From positions 245,199 through 309,198 of the forward strand of contig CAWESK010000007.1 of assembly GCA_963811685.1 (NCBI GenBank): 64,000 bases of DNA, given 5' to 3'. Below are positions 55,847-64,000 of the stretch, piece after piece. Position numbers and translations under genes: made by a program. The notes under the pieces are model-generated. The model saw nothing but the letters and a program-made list of their open reading frames with translations. It was not told the origin of the DNA and did not search any database. Position 1 is the first letter of the stretch; every line of letters starts with the position of its first letter. This stretch comes from CAIWHR01 sp963811685. GTDB lineage: Bacteria > Pseudomonadota > Gammaproteobacteria > Burkholderiales > Casimicrobiaceae.

Positions 55847-57375
55847 AAGTACGCGCCCAGATCGCGATGGTGCTGAACCTCGACAAGTGCATCGGCTGCC
55901 ACACGTGCAGCGTCACTTGCAAGAACGTCTGGACGAGCCGGCCGGGCATGGAGTACGCCTGGTTCAACAACGTCGAGACCAAGCCCGGCATCGGCTATCC
56001 CAAGGAATGGGAGAACCAGGACAAGTGGAACGGCGGCTGGGTGCGCAAGGCGGACGGGTCGATCGAGCCGCGCCAGGGCGGCAAATGGAAGCTCCTGATG
56101 CGGATATTCGCCAATCCCAACCTGCCGCAGATCGACGATTACTACGAGCCGTTCACGTTCGACTACGACCATCTGCAGAGCGCGCCGGAGATGAAGGCGA
56201 GCCCGACCGCGCGTCCGCGCAGCCTGATCACCGGCATGCAAATGGACAAGATCGTCTGGGGCCCGAACTGGGAGGAGCTCCTCGGCGGCGAGTTCAGCGC
56301 GCGCAGCGCCGACAAGAACTTCGACGGCTTCGAGGCCGCGCAAAAAGCGATGGTCGGCGAGTTCGAGAACACGTTCATGATGTACCTGCCGCGGCTGTGC
56401 GAGCACTGCCTCAATCCGTCGTGCGTAGCGAGCTGTCCTTCCGGCTCGATCTACAAGCGCGAGGAGGACGGCATCGTTCTCATCGACCAGGACAAATGCC
56501 GCGGCTGGCGCATGTGCGTGAGCGGCTGTCCCTACAAGAAGATCTATTACAACTGGAAGAGCGGCAAGGCGGAGAAGTGCATCTTCTGCTATCCGCGCAT
56601 CGAGGCGGGTCAGCCCACGGTGTGCTCGGAGACGTGCGTCGGGCGCATCCGCTATCTCGGCGTGATGCTCTATGACGCCGACCGCATCCAGCAAGCGGCG
56701 AGCGTCGAGCGCGACCGCGATCTCTATCAGGCGCAGTGCGACATCTTCCTCGATCCCAACGACCCGGCGGTGATCGAGCAGGCACGGCGCGACGGCGTTC
56801 CCGACGCGTGGCTCGAAGGCGCGCGGAGAAGTCCGGTCTGGAAGATGGCGATGGACTGGAAGGTCGCGCTGCCGCTGCATCCCGAATACCGGACGCTGCC
56901 GATGGTCTGGTACGTGCCGCCGCTGTCGCCGATCAGCGCCGCCGCCAACGCGGGACAGGTGGGGGCCAACGGCCAGATTCCCGACGTCCGGCAGCTGCGC
57001 ATTCCGGTCAACTACCTCGCCAACCTGCTGACCGCCGGCGATACGGCGCCGGTGATCCGCGCACTGGAGCGGATGCTCGCGATGCGCGCCTACCAGCGCG
57101 GCAAGCATGTCGACGGGCAGGCCAATGCCGCGGTCCTGGCGCAGGTCGGGATGACCGAGGCCGACGTCGAGGACATGTACCAGCTGATGGCGATCGCCAA
57201 CTACGAAGACCGCTTCGTGATTCCGAGCACGCACCGCGAATACGCGGAGAACACGTTCAACGTTCGCGGCGGCTGCGGTTTCTCGTTCGGCAACGGCTGT
57301 TCGGAGGGCTCCGGCGACGTGAGCCTGTTCGGAAGCGAGAAGCGGCGCACGATTCCCATCAAAGCGGAAATCTAG
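55843..57375 (+). CDS. narH: Respiratory nitrate reductase beta subunit NarH
   Basis: 510-residue electron-transfer subunit with one [3Fe-4S] and three [4Fe-4S] clusters. The first Cys group is C16, C19, C22, C26; a second group lies in CEHCLNPSCVASCPSG; the third is CRGWRMCVSGCP, where Trp replaces the Cys as in all NarH and gives the [3Fe-4S] cluster. The family-typical MVWYVPPLSPI and GGCGFSFGNGC are present. The start provides MKVRAQIAMVLNLDKC as expected. Confidence 0.97.
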   Translation: MKVRAQIAMVLNLDKCIGCHTCSVTCKNVWTSRPGMEYAWFNNVETKPGIGYPKEWENQDKWNGGWVRKADGSIEPRQGGKWKLLMRIFANPNLPQIDDYYEPFTFDYDHLQSAPEMKASPTARPRSLITGMQMDKIVWGPNWEELLGGEFSARSADKNFDGFEAAQKAMVGEFENTFMMYLPRLCEHCLNPSCVASCPSGSIYKREEDGIVLIDQDKCRGWRMCVSGCPYKKIYYNWKSGKAEKCIFCYPRIEAGQPTVCSETCVGRIRYLGVMLYDADRIQQAASVERDRDLYQAQCDIFLDPNDPAVIEQARRDGVPDAWLEGARRSPVWKMAMDWKVALPLHPEYRTLPMVWYVPPLSPISAAANAGQVGANGQIPDVRQLRIPVNYLANLLTAGDTAPVIRALERMLAMRAYQRGKHVDGQANAAVLAQVGMTEADVEDMYQLMAIANYEDRFVIPSTHREYAENTFNVRGGCGFSFGNGCSEGSGDVSLFGSEKRRTIPIKAEI

Positions 57376-57378
57376 AAA

Positions 57379-58071
57379 ATGTTCAACGCCAAACCGCCTT
57401 CCATGACGCTGACGTTGCGGGTGCTGGCCCGGCTGCTGAGCTATCCCACGGCCGGCTTGCGCGAACACTTGGGCGAGATGCGCGCGGTGCTGCATCGCGA
57501 ACGCGCGCTGGGCGCCGCGCGGCTCACCGAGCTCGACGCGCTGATCGCCGGCATCGAGCGCCAGAGCGCCATCGATGCCGAAGCCGACTACGTGCAGCTC
57601 TTCGACAGCGGGCGCAGCACGTCGCTGCACCTGTTCGAGCACGTTCACGGCGATTCTCGCGACCGCGGCCCGGCGATGATCGACCTCGCCCAGATGTACG
57701 AAAAGGCCGGCCTCTATCTCGGAGAAGGCGAGATGCCCGACCACCTGCCGGTGGTGCTCGAATATGCGTCGACGCAACCGCCGGCGGCGGCGCGCGCCTT
57801 CCTGGGCGAAATCGCGCACATCCTCAACGTCGTCTTCAACGCGCTGGCGAAGCGCGGCAGTCGGTATGCCAGCGCGCTCGGCGCGTTGCTCGAGCTGGCC
57901 GGCGAAGAAGCCAAGACGGTCAGCGTGCCGGAGGACGAGCCGCTCGACGAAAGCTGGGCCGAGCCGGCCGCGTTCGACGGCTGCGCGTCGAAAGGTCAGA
58001 CGAGACCCGGCCAAGCGCAAGCGATTCGGATCGTTCGCAACGACCGCCCGGTCGAAGGAGCGCGCACATGA
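57379..58071 (+). CDS. narJ: Nitrate reductase molybdenum cofactor assembly chaperone NarJ
   Basis: 230-residue TorD-family chaperone that holds NarG for cofactor insertion. VLARLLSYPTAGLREHLGEM, YVQLFDSGRSTSLHLFEHVHGDSRDRG and MPDHLPVVLEYAS are family signatures. It starts three bases after narH and overlaps narI by four. Confidence 0.94.
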   Translation: MFNAKPPSMTLTLRVLARLLSYPTAGLREHLGEMRAVLHRERALGAARLTELDALIAGIERQSAIDAEADYVQLFDSGRSTSLHLFEHVHGDSRDRGPAMIDLAQMYEKAGLYLGEGEMPDHLPVVLEYASTQPPAAARAFLGEIAHILNVVFNALAKRGSRYASALGALLELAGEEAKTVSVPEDEPLDESWAEPAAFDGCASKGQTRPGQAQAIRIVRNDRPVEGART

Positions 58072-58793
58072 CGACCGTGAACGGCTTCCTCTTTGGCGTT
58101 TATCCGTACATCTGCCTGGCGGTGTTCCTGCTGGGCAGCCTGCTGCGTTTCGACCGCGACCAGTACACATGGAAGAGCGACTCGTCGCAATTGCTGCGGA
58201 CCGGCCTGTTGCGCTGGGGCAGCAACCTGTTCCACATCGGCATTCTGTTCCTGTTCTTCGGCCACCTGCTGGGACTGCTGACGCCGCACGCGTTTTATGG
58301 TCATTTCATCGAAGTTCCCGTCAAGCAGATGCTGGCCATCTACTCGGGCGGATTCTTCGGCGTGCTGTGCTTCATCGGCCTCACGATGCTGATCTACCGG
58401 CGCGTCTTCGATCCGCGCATTCGCCGCACCAGCCATCGCACCGACATCGCGATCCTGGTGATCCTTTGGGTGCAGCTCACGGTCGGCCTCATCACCCTCC
58501 CGTTTTCATGGGCACATTCGGACGGCACGGTGATGCTGATCCTGGCCGATTGGGCGCAGCGCATCCTGACCCTGCGGGCGGTCGACGCGCAGGTGCTCGC
58601 AGGACTGCCGTGGCCGTACCTGTTCCACCTCGTGCTCGGCATGACGATCTTCCTGCTGCTCCCGTTCAGCCGGCTGGTGCACGTGTGGAGCGGCTTCGCC
58701 TTGATCGCCTATGTCTTCCGCCCCTATCAGCTGGTGCGCGCGCGGCGGCTCAACCTGCCGGCCGGACACAACACGCCGTCTGCGCGCGTCTGA
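58068..58793 (+). CDS. narI: Respiratory nitrate reductase gamma subunit NarI
   Basis: 241-residue membrane cytochrome b with five spans that oxidises quinol and passes electrons to NarH. The four heme-ligand His are at H56, H66, H187 and H205, the same numbers as in E. coli NarI. ATG 58068 overlaps the narJ stop and has GAAGGAG upstream. Confidence 0.96.
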   Translation: MTTVNGFLFGVYPYICLAVFLLGSLLRFDRDQYTWKSDSSQLLRTGLLRWGSNLFHIGILFLFFGHLLGLLTPHAFYGHFIEVPVKQMLAIYSGGFFGVLCFIGLTMLIYRRVFDPRIRRTSHRTDIAILVILWVQLTVGLITLPFSWAHSDGTVMLILADWAQRILTLRAVDAQVLAGLPWPYLFHLVLGMTIFLLLPFSRLVHVWSGFALIAYVFRPYQLVRARRLNLPAGHNTPSARV

Positions 58794-58805
58794 AGGAGAG
58801 AGGTG

Positions 58806-59588
58806 ATGACCGGTACAACGGGGCCCGCGATTGCGCGAATCGACGGTATAGCGTTGCATGCGGCCGGCGAGGCGCTCGACGCCGAGACGCTGCGCCAACG
58901 CGCCTGCACCGAACTGCTGCGGCGCGCGGCGCAACGCGAGGGCCTCCTCGCGGCCGACGACCCGCCTTGCGCGGACGGCATCATCAGCGAGGGGGCGTCG
59001 GCCGCCATCGAGACATTGCTTGCGCGGGTGCTGCTGGTGCCCGAGCCTTCCGACGAGGCGTGTCGCCGGCATTTCGCGGCGCACGCGGGCGACTACCGCA
59101 CCGGGGATCGCGCTCATGTGCGTCACGTGCTGTTCGCGGTGACGCCGGGAGTGGACGTGCGCGCGTTGCGCAAGCGTGCCGAAGCCGCACTGCTCGACGT
59201 GCGTTGCCATCGCGAAGGGGAGGCGGATCGCTTCGCCGCGGCGGCGGCGAGCCTGTCCAATTGCCCTTCCGGCGCGGAAGGCGGCGATCTCGGCTGGCTC
59301 ACGCGTGCGGATTGCGCACCCGAGTTCGCGCGCGAGATCTTCGCCGGCGCGGAGATCGGTGTGCTGCCGCGCCTCGTGCACAGCCGCTTCGGCTTGCACG
59401 TGGTGGAAGTGCTGGCCCGCGAGCCCGGAGCCGATCCGTCGTACGAGAGCGTGCGCGGCGCGTTGGCAATGGCGTTGCGGCAGCAATCCTACGTAACCGC
59501 CTTGCGCCAGTACCTGCAGTTGCTCGCGGGCGCCGCGAACGTGGAGGGTGTCGCGCTCGACAGCTCCGATACCCCGCTGGTTCAATAG
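58806..59588 (+). CDS. Parvulin-type peptidyl-prolyl isomerase (NifM-like)
   Basis: 260 residues. The C-terminal parvulin domain (about 98-205) has RAHVRHVLFAVTPGVD, CPSGAEGGDLGWLTRADCAPEFA and LVHSRFGLHVVEVLARE. The N-terminal half is helical, as in NifM and SurA-like folding helpers. No signal peptide is seen, so it probably acts in the cytoplasm, perhaps on NarG or NarH. Start ATG 58806 follows GAAGGAGAG, 12 bases after narI. Confidence 0.88.
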   Translation: MTGTTGPAIARIDGIALHAAGEALDAETLRQRACTELLRRAAQREGLLAADDPPCADGIISEGASAAIETLLARVLLVPEPSDEACRRHFAAHAGDYRTGDRAHVRHVLFAVTPGVDVRALRKRAEAALLDVRCHREGEADRFAAAAASLSNCPSGAEGGDLGWLTRADCAPEFAREIFAGAEIGVLPRLVHSRFGLHVVEVLAREPGADPSYESVRGALAMALRQQSYVTALRQYLQLLAGAANVEGVALDSSDTPLVQ

Positions 59589-59595
59589 GCGCGCG

Positions 59596-60033
59596 ATGCC
59601 GCAGGATCGCATGCACGCTGGAATGCCCACGAACGAGCCGCACTTTGCGCTACTCCTGCAGGCGGCGCGCTCGCAACCGGAGCCGCAACGCCTGCTGTTC
59701 GTGTTTGCCGCCGCCGCCCTCCCGGAAGACGCAACTGCCGAGCAAAAAGCCCGCTTCCAGGCGGGCGAGGGCGGCGAGCTCGAGCCCGTCATGTGCGTGG
59801 ACAAGGAAGCGCGTGCGCTGACGACGTTCGAAGCGTTGGTCGCGGAATCGCGGCAGACGGGGCAGGACTGGCACGTGGTGTTCGTGGCCGGACTGGCCGG
59901 ACGAGGAACGAAGGCACCGTCCGAAGCGCAGGCCGAACGGGCGCTGAACGACATGGTCGAGGCCGTGCGGCAGGGCGCCGTCGGCGGCTATTCAGCGTTC
60001 GACATGCACGGCGAGCCTCTGAGCTTTTCATGA
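59596..60033 (+). CDS. Small conserved protein of nitrate operons
   Basis: 145 residues or about 136 if a later Met (59623) is used. FALLLQAARSQPEPQRLLFVFAAAALPEDATAEQKARF and VMCVDK are typical of a conserved betaproteobacterial family often mislabelled as ribonucleotide reductase alpha; nothing here resembles that enzyme. No membrane span or metal motif is seen. It lies between the parvulin gene and nnrS, with a four-base overlap to nnrS. Function unknown; a role in nitrate or NO response is suggested by position only. Confidence 0.78.
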   Translation: MPQDRMHAGMPTNEPHFALLLQAARSQPEPQRLLFVFAAAALPEDATAEQKARFQAGEGGELEPVMCVDKEARALTTFEALVAESRQTGQDWHVVFVAGLAGRGTKAPSEAQAERALNDMVEAVRQGAVGGYSAFDMHGEPLSFS

Positions 60034-61232
60034 CGCCGGAGCCGCTGTTGATCGAGGAGCCGATTCTGCCGGTCAATCCGGCGCGGCCGTCGTTTGCGCT
60101 CTGGAACCTTGGCTTCAGGCCGTTTTACCTGCTCGCCGCGATTTTTGCCGCGCTGTCGATCCCGCTGTGGATTTGCCAATACGCGGGCGTTCTTCCTGCC
60201 GCTTTTGCGCGGGGTCCGATCTGGCACGCCCACGAGATGCTGTTTGGCTATACCCTCGCCGTCATCGCCGGATTCCTCTTCACGGCGGTCCGCAACTGGA
60301 CCGGACAGCCGACGCCGTCCGGCGCGGCGCTGGCCGCGTTTGCGCTGCTGTGGATCGCCGGCAGAGTCCTGGTGCTGACGCCCTATGACGGCGCTTCGGC
60401 AATCGTGAATGCCGCGTTTCCCGTCGCGGTCGCAGTCGCGATCGGAATCCCGCTCACCCGGAGCGGCAACACCCGAAACTACTTTTTCATCGCGATTCTG
60501 CTGTTGGTCGGCCTCGTCACGCTCGCTGTCCATCTTTCCTATCTTCGGGTCCTGGACTGGGCCGCGGTCGCGAGCCTGCAGGTTGGGCTCGACCTCGTCG
60601 TGTTCGTCATGGCGGTGATGGGCGGGCGCGTCATTCCGATGTTCACCAACAACGGTGTTCGCGGCGCAAACGCCACACGGCATCCGCTGCTCGAAAAGAT
60701 CGCTTTGGGGAGCATCCTCGTATTGCTGGGAGCGGATTTGTTCCAGGCATCCGGGCGCGCGTTGGCGACCCTGGCACTTCTGGCGGCGCTCGCGCACGCG
60801 GCAAGGCTGTATCTCTGGCGACCGTGGCGGACGCTGCGCGTCCCCTTGGTGTGGGTGCTGCACGCGGCCTACGCCTGGATCGTCATTTATCTTGCATTGC
60901 GCGCCCTTGCAGCGCTTGGGCTGGTCGCCGAGCCGCTGGCCATTCACGCGCTGACGATCGGCGCCATCGGCGGCCTGACGATCGGCATGATGACGCGCAC
61001 GTCGCGTGGCCACACGGGACGCCCGTTGATTGCCGATCGATTCGAGGTCGCGTGTTTCGTTCTCGTCCTGAGCTCCGCCGTCATCCGCGTCTTTGGCGGG
61101 ATGCTCTTTCCGGATGCCTATGTCGCCACGGTCGTCGCCTCAGGCATCTGCTGGTCGGTCGGATTTGCATTGTTCGCAATCCGTTACTGGCCGGTGCTGT
61201 CCCGACCAAGGCTCGACGGCAAGCCGGGCTAG
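60030..61232 (+). CDS. nnrS: NnrS family protein
   Basis: 400-residue membrane protein with about twelve spans. NnrS is a heme- and copper-containing protein linked to nitric oxide stress relief. WNLGFRPFYLLAAIFAALS, GPIWHAHEMLFGYTLAVIAGFLFTAVRNWTG and GGRVIPMFTNNG are family signatures; the His pair in WHAHEM is a likely metal site. Last gene of the nitrate unit, translationally coupled to the small protein gene before it. Confidence 0.93.
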   Translation: MTPEPLLIEEPILPVNPARPSFALWNLGFRPFYLLAAIFAALSIPLWICQYAGVLPAAFARGPIWHAHEMLFGYTLAVIAGFLFTAVRNWTGQPTPSGAALAAFALLWIAGRVLVLTPYDGASAIVNAAFPVAVAVAIGIPLTRSGNTRNYFFIAILLLVGLVTLAVHLSYLRVLDWAAVASLQVGLDLVVFVMAVMGGRVIPMFTNNGVRGANATRHPLLEKIALGSILVLLGADLFQASGRALATLALLAALAHAARLYLWRPWRTLRVPLVWVLHAAYAWIVIYLALRALAALGLVAEPLAIHALTIGAIGGLTIGMMTRTSRGHTGRPLIADRFEVACFVLVLSSAVIRVFGGMLFPDAYVATVVASGICWSVGFALFAIRYWPVLSRPRLDGKPG

Positions 61233-61574
61233 CCGCCGCATCGAAAGCGAAGCCGTGTAGGCGCGCATCGCTTTCTGCTGTCGGAGATTTTGAGCCGGCA
61301 CGTAGGAATCGACGAAGCGTGCGAGCGGGTGAGCCTCGCGCGCATCGCGTAAGCCCCCTGTAGCACGCACGCATTCAGTGGCGCGAGCGTATTCGCACGT
61401 GGGAATAGCGCCGGGCACTTCCTGTTGGCCACTCCGCGTGGGCCGGAATAACGAACGTAGATCGCATGTTGGATTAGCGGACGCGCGCGCACGGGTGGCA
61501 TGCGCGCGGGTCGGCAGCGTCGGTGCCGGCATGCGCCGGACGTCGGTTGTAAAAACTTCAGATGAGGAGCTCCC
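61233..61574. other. Non-coding gap after nnrS
   Basis: No gene is seen in these 342 bases. Partial palindromes such as ATTCGCACGTGGGAAT (61390-61405) suggest worn repeat material. A strong RBS (GAGGAG) at the end belongs to the next gene. Confidence 0.5.
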
Positions 61575-62702
61575 ATGAGCAATTCAACTTCTACCTTCGT
61601 GCGACGCGCGCTCCGACTCACCGCGCTCGCTTTCGGGTTGGCGGTGAGCGCAGCGGCCGTCGCGGATCCCGGCAACTATATCGTTCACAACCTCGTCTCG
61701 GACCTGCCGGGCGTGGCCGACCACCAGGATCCCAATCTCAAGAACGCCTGGGGCATCGTGTTCGGCCCGACGAACCCGGTTTGGGTTTCGGACAACACAA
61801 CCGGCGTGTCGACGCGTCTACGACGGCAACGGGAATCCGTGCTCGTGGGCAGTCCGCCGCAACCGCTGGTCGTAACGATTCCCGGGGGCACGCCGACCGG
61901 CATAACGTTCAACCCGTCCGCTGCCGACTTTCAGATCACCTGTGGTGCCGGTCCCGCCTCCGCTGCGGCCTTCTTATGGGCCACGGAGAACGGCGTCATT
62001 GCTGCGTGGAACGGAAGCTGCGGCTCCACTGCAGTCACCCTACCGACGACCGCAGTCCCTAATGGCGTCTACAAGGGCATCGCCATCGCCGGTGACGGCG
62101 CAAGGGACTTTCGCTTGTTTGCCGCAGATCTCTTCAACGGCAAGATCCAGGTGTTCGACCACAATTTCATGCCGACAACCGTTCCGGGCGGCTTCGTTGA
62201 TCCGAACCTTCCGCCGGGCTTTGCCCCGTTCAACATCCTGAGTCTCCAAGGCAACCTCTACGTTGCGTACGCCTTTCACGTGGCTGGCGACCACGATGAA
62301 ACCGCGGGCCCCGGGCTCGGTATCGTCGACGCCTTCGACGCCAACGGTTTCCTGATCGAACGCGTCGCCACGCGCGGCAAGCTCAACGCGCCGTGGGGCA
62401 TGGCGTTCGCGCCGGCCGACTTTGGCAAATTCAGCGGCATGCTGCTCGTCGGCAACTTCGGCGACGGCACGATCAACGCCTTCGATACGAAGAACAACAC
62501 CTTCGCTGGTCAGTTACGTACCGAGAATGGTCGAGTGCTGGCGATCGATGGACTTTGGGGTATCGCCTTCGGCAACAACTTCCGTGCTCAACCTGCCAAC
62601 ACACTGTTCTTCGCTGCTGGGCCCAACGACGAAGGCGATGGGCTGTACGGTACCATCCTGCCGGCGCCCGAAGAGGGCGAGGGAGGCTCGCGAGGACACT
62701 GA
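61575..62702 (+). CDS. Secreted TIGR03118-family protein
   Basis: 375 residues with a signal peptide (LRLTALAFGLAVSAAAVA). The mature part is propeller-like, with LKNAWGIVFGPTNPVWVSDN, PTGITFNPSAADF, GKIQVFDHNF and GMLLVGNFGDGTINAFD. Between about 61813 and 61850 the frame reads TRLRRQRES, where the next frame gives VYDGNGNP, the family-like sequence. Two compensating indels therefore alter about a dozen residues. Preceded by GAGGAG. Function unknown. Confidence 0.82.
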   Translation: MSNSTSTFVRRALRLTALAFGLAVSAAAVADPGNYIVHNLVSDLPGVADHQDPNLKNAWGIVFGPTNPVWVSDNTTGVSTRLRRQRESVLVGSPPQPLVVTIPGGTPTGITFNPSAADFQITCGAGPASAAAFLWATENGVIAAWNGSCGSTAVTLPTTAVPNGVYKGIAIAGDGARDFRLFAADLFNGKIQVFDHNFMPTTVPGGFVDPNLPPGFAPFNILSLQGNLYVAYAFHVAGDHDETAGPGLGIVDAFDANGFLIERVATRGKLNAPWGMAFAPADFGKFSGMLLVGNFGDGTINAFDTKNNTFAGQLRTENGRVLAIDGLWGIAFGNNFRAQPANTLFFAAGPNDEGDGLYGTILPAPEEGEGGSRGH

Positions 62703-62727
62703 CAGCGTCGACTAGATCTGCTCAAGA

Positions 62728-62752
62728 GACGCCGCGGTCGCGCCGCGGCGTC
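62728..62752 (+). terminator. Stem-loop after the TIGR03118 gene
   Basis: GACGCCGCGG-TCGCG-CCGCGGCGTC: ten-pair perfect stem with a five-base loop, 25 bases after the stop. No U-run follows, so termination strength is uncertain. Confidence 0.55.
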
Positions 62753-62922
62753 CCGGCGGCCTGCCGTATTGCGGGGCGGATGATCTTGCGGTCTTATGGT
62801 TGGGGCTGCCGGTAGCGAATCCTCACGGAACGAAGAAAGAAGTCCACCGGCCCTTCTCGGTCTCCGGTCTGGATTCACGCGCCGCCACGAGCCGACCCGA
62901 TCGAGGCAATTGCGCCACGTAG

Positions 62923-62952
62923 CCCCGCCCTGCAGGCGGGGTTTTCGTTTTC
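62923..62952 (+). terminator. Rho-independent terminator with no obvious gene before it
   Basis: CCCCGCC-CTGCA-GGCGGGG followed by TTTTCGTTTT. It is a textbook intrinsic terminator. The 170 bases before it (62753-62922) hold no convincing reading frame, so it may end a small RNA. The rest of the gap up to 63360 has no gene. Confidence 0.7.
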
Positions 62953-63360
62953 TGCGACGACGCGGATCAACGCGGGCGCAACGCCAGGCCATATCGTCGG
63001 CGGCCGCGAGGTGAGTCGGCTGCGGAAGATGCTGCGGTACCGCGAGGACCACGGCGACGGCCAGATGGACGTTTTCGGACGGCGTTGGTTAGGGCGCACG
63101 GCCGATACCGCGGGTCGCATCGGCCGGCAATCCGACGGAATTCAAGTTCGGCAAGCTTGCGGATCGGGGCGAATTGCCGAACACAACAGATTGACCACCA
63201 CAGCGGTTTGCGTCGAAACCTCTCTTGCGTCTAGATTCCGGTTGCAGCCTTCGCCATTTCGTACGGGGAAGCGCAAGTGCGGCATGGACTGGCACCCACA
63301 CGCATGGAATGGCGTCGGACACCCTCGCATGGAAACCGGAACGGTTGATCGGAGCGGATC

Positions 63361-63570
63361 GTGGAAACATTTGGGACTGTACTGATCATCGTTGGAATCA
63401 TCATTGCCTTGGCAGTGGGGTTCCTGATTGCGATTGGAGTGATTCCGCTGGACGGGTACATCGAAAGCTACCAAGACAAGAAGGCAAGGGAGAGCCGTGA
63501 GCGCGAGCGACGTTCCCGCGGCGCCTTGGGGCAGCCGACCGGCGGATCCTCGACCTCGTCACGAGATTAG
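63361..63570 (+). CDS. Small single-span membrane protein
   Basis: 69 residues. One hydrophobic span (TVLIIVGIIIALAVGFLIAIG, about 6-26) is followed by a highly charged tail (YQDKKARESRERERRSRG). GTG start with GGAG about ten bases upstream. No family recognised. Confidence 0.6.
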   Translation: METFGTVLIIVGIIIALAVGFLIAIGVIPLDGYIESYQDKKARESRERERRSRGALGQPTGGSSTSSRD

Positions 63571-63616
63571 CAACAGCGTTAATCGGGAGCCGACGCGCTG
63601 CGGACAGGTCGGCGCA

Positions 63617-63850
63617 TTATTTGCGTCGGCGCTCGCTGCTCGAAGGCGCGTCGTCGTAGGTGGGCGGTCGAGTCTGCAGGTCAGGATCGCGGTCGCGCAT
63701 ATCTCGATCGCCCTTGATCCGCATTACCGTGGGGCGCTTCTCCCACGACTGTCGGTATTTTTTTAGACGTCTGTGCTGCCGGCCGCGCCGCACGGCAATC
63801 CATACGATGACGAGGGCAGCGAGCAACCCAAGGCCGTAAATGAGGGTCAT
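63617..63850 (-). CDS. Small single-span membrane protein
   Basis: 77 residues. MTLIYGLGLLAALVIVWIAV forms one span, then a strongly basic region (RRGRQHRRLKKYRQSWEKR) and a polar tail. ATG 63850; RBS weak. No family recognised. The last 150 bases of the window hold no clear gene. Confidence 0.5.
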   Translation of the reverse strand: MTLIYGLGLLAALVIVWIAVRRGRQHRRLKKYRQSWEKRPTVMRIKGDRDMRDRDPDLQTRPPTYDDAPSSSERRRK

Positions 63851-64000
63851 GGGCTAATTTTACTTCGCCTGGCAAGGCTGTGTGATGAGGCACGCCTCCG
63901 AAGAGATGCCCGAACAAGGCGGGCGATAGAGTGGCTCACCCCTGAGGACGGTGCTGGCTGGGAATGGCACCGCCGACCGGTGTCGGGCGTTGGTGCTGTG

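Noticed and set aside
55731..56675. Separate gene starting at the ATG after AAGGAGAG
   Set aside because: The frame runs out of the repeat into an out-of-frame reading of narH; its codons after the repeat are a shadow. The ATG is better read as a relic of the original narH start.
61233..61574. Short reading frames in the gap after nnrS
   Set aside because: They lack ribosome sites and plausible composition.
1..64000. CRISPR arrays, tRNA or rRNA genes, prophage or insertion sequences with transposase
   Set aside because: No regularly spaced repeats, no cloverleaf or rRNA signature and no transposase or phage structural protein were seen.

Overview
High-GC DNA from a betaproteobacterium, most likely Burkholderiales-like. 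The evidence is the era-recO-pdxJ-nagZ order, a narXL-narK1K2-narGHJI cluster followed by a parvulin gene and nnrS, and two copies of a hairpin repeat with a CCCCCGAGGGGG-type core that I associate with Burkholderiales genomes. No rRNA, tRNA, CRISPR array or transposase was seen.

Layout. 1-3193: end of a housekeeping operon (era, recO, pdxJ, nagZ; acpS is not between pdxJ and nagZ). 3292-5892: an SDR, a frameshifted small membrane protein, and an IclR regulator divergent from a VOC protein. 5910-22284: a two-armed phosphonate locus. The minus arm reads gntR-phnA-phnY-pbfA-like lyase-Na/Pi transporter-EamA permease-FAD/GcvT oxidoreductase-yihY. The plus arm reads phnS-phnT-fused phnUV permease-phnW. 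Together they import 2-aminoethylphosphonate (AEP), transaminate it (PhnW), oxidise phosphonoacetaldehyde (PhnY) and hydrolyse phosphonoacetate to acetate and phosphate (PhnA), with side entry for hydroxylated AEP and perhaps N-methylated AEP. A palindrome (AGATTGT-CA-ACAATCT) in the divergent gap is a likely GntR operator.

22296-24862: Nudix protein, HAD phosphatase, folD. 24943-31357: aldehyde dehydrogenase, gamma-glutamyl amide hydrolase, iron alcohol dehydrogenase and a glutamine-synthetase-like ligase, which together suggest gamma-glutamylation of an amine or amino alcohol. A secreted protein and a GNAT pseudogene lie among them. 31490-38004: EamA permease, gluconokinase, cystathionine beta-lyase, and a Liv-type ABC transporter with fused LivH-LivM and no LivF. 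38234-43463: a large two-module flavin/Fe-S oxidoreductase that runs into a 5'-truncated mgtA. 43558-46093: DUF1254 protein, a secreted protein and a DUF1254 remnant.

46188-61232: nitrate respiration. NarX/NarL sense nitrate, NarK1/NarK2 move nitrate and nitrite, NarGHI is the reductase with chaperone NarJ, then a parvulin, a small conserved protein and NnrS. 61575-64000: a secreted beta-propeller-like protein, an orphan terminator and two small membrane proteins.

Caveat: at least a dozen genes carry single-base indels, mostly an extra G or C in a short run and including folD. Residual sequencing error is the likeliest cause, so most are annotated as one gene across the break.
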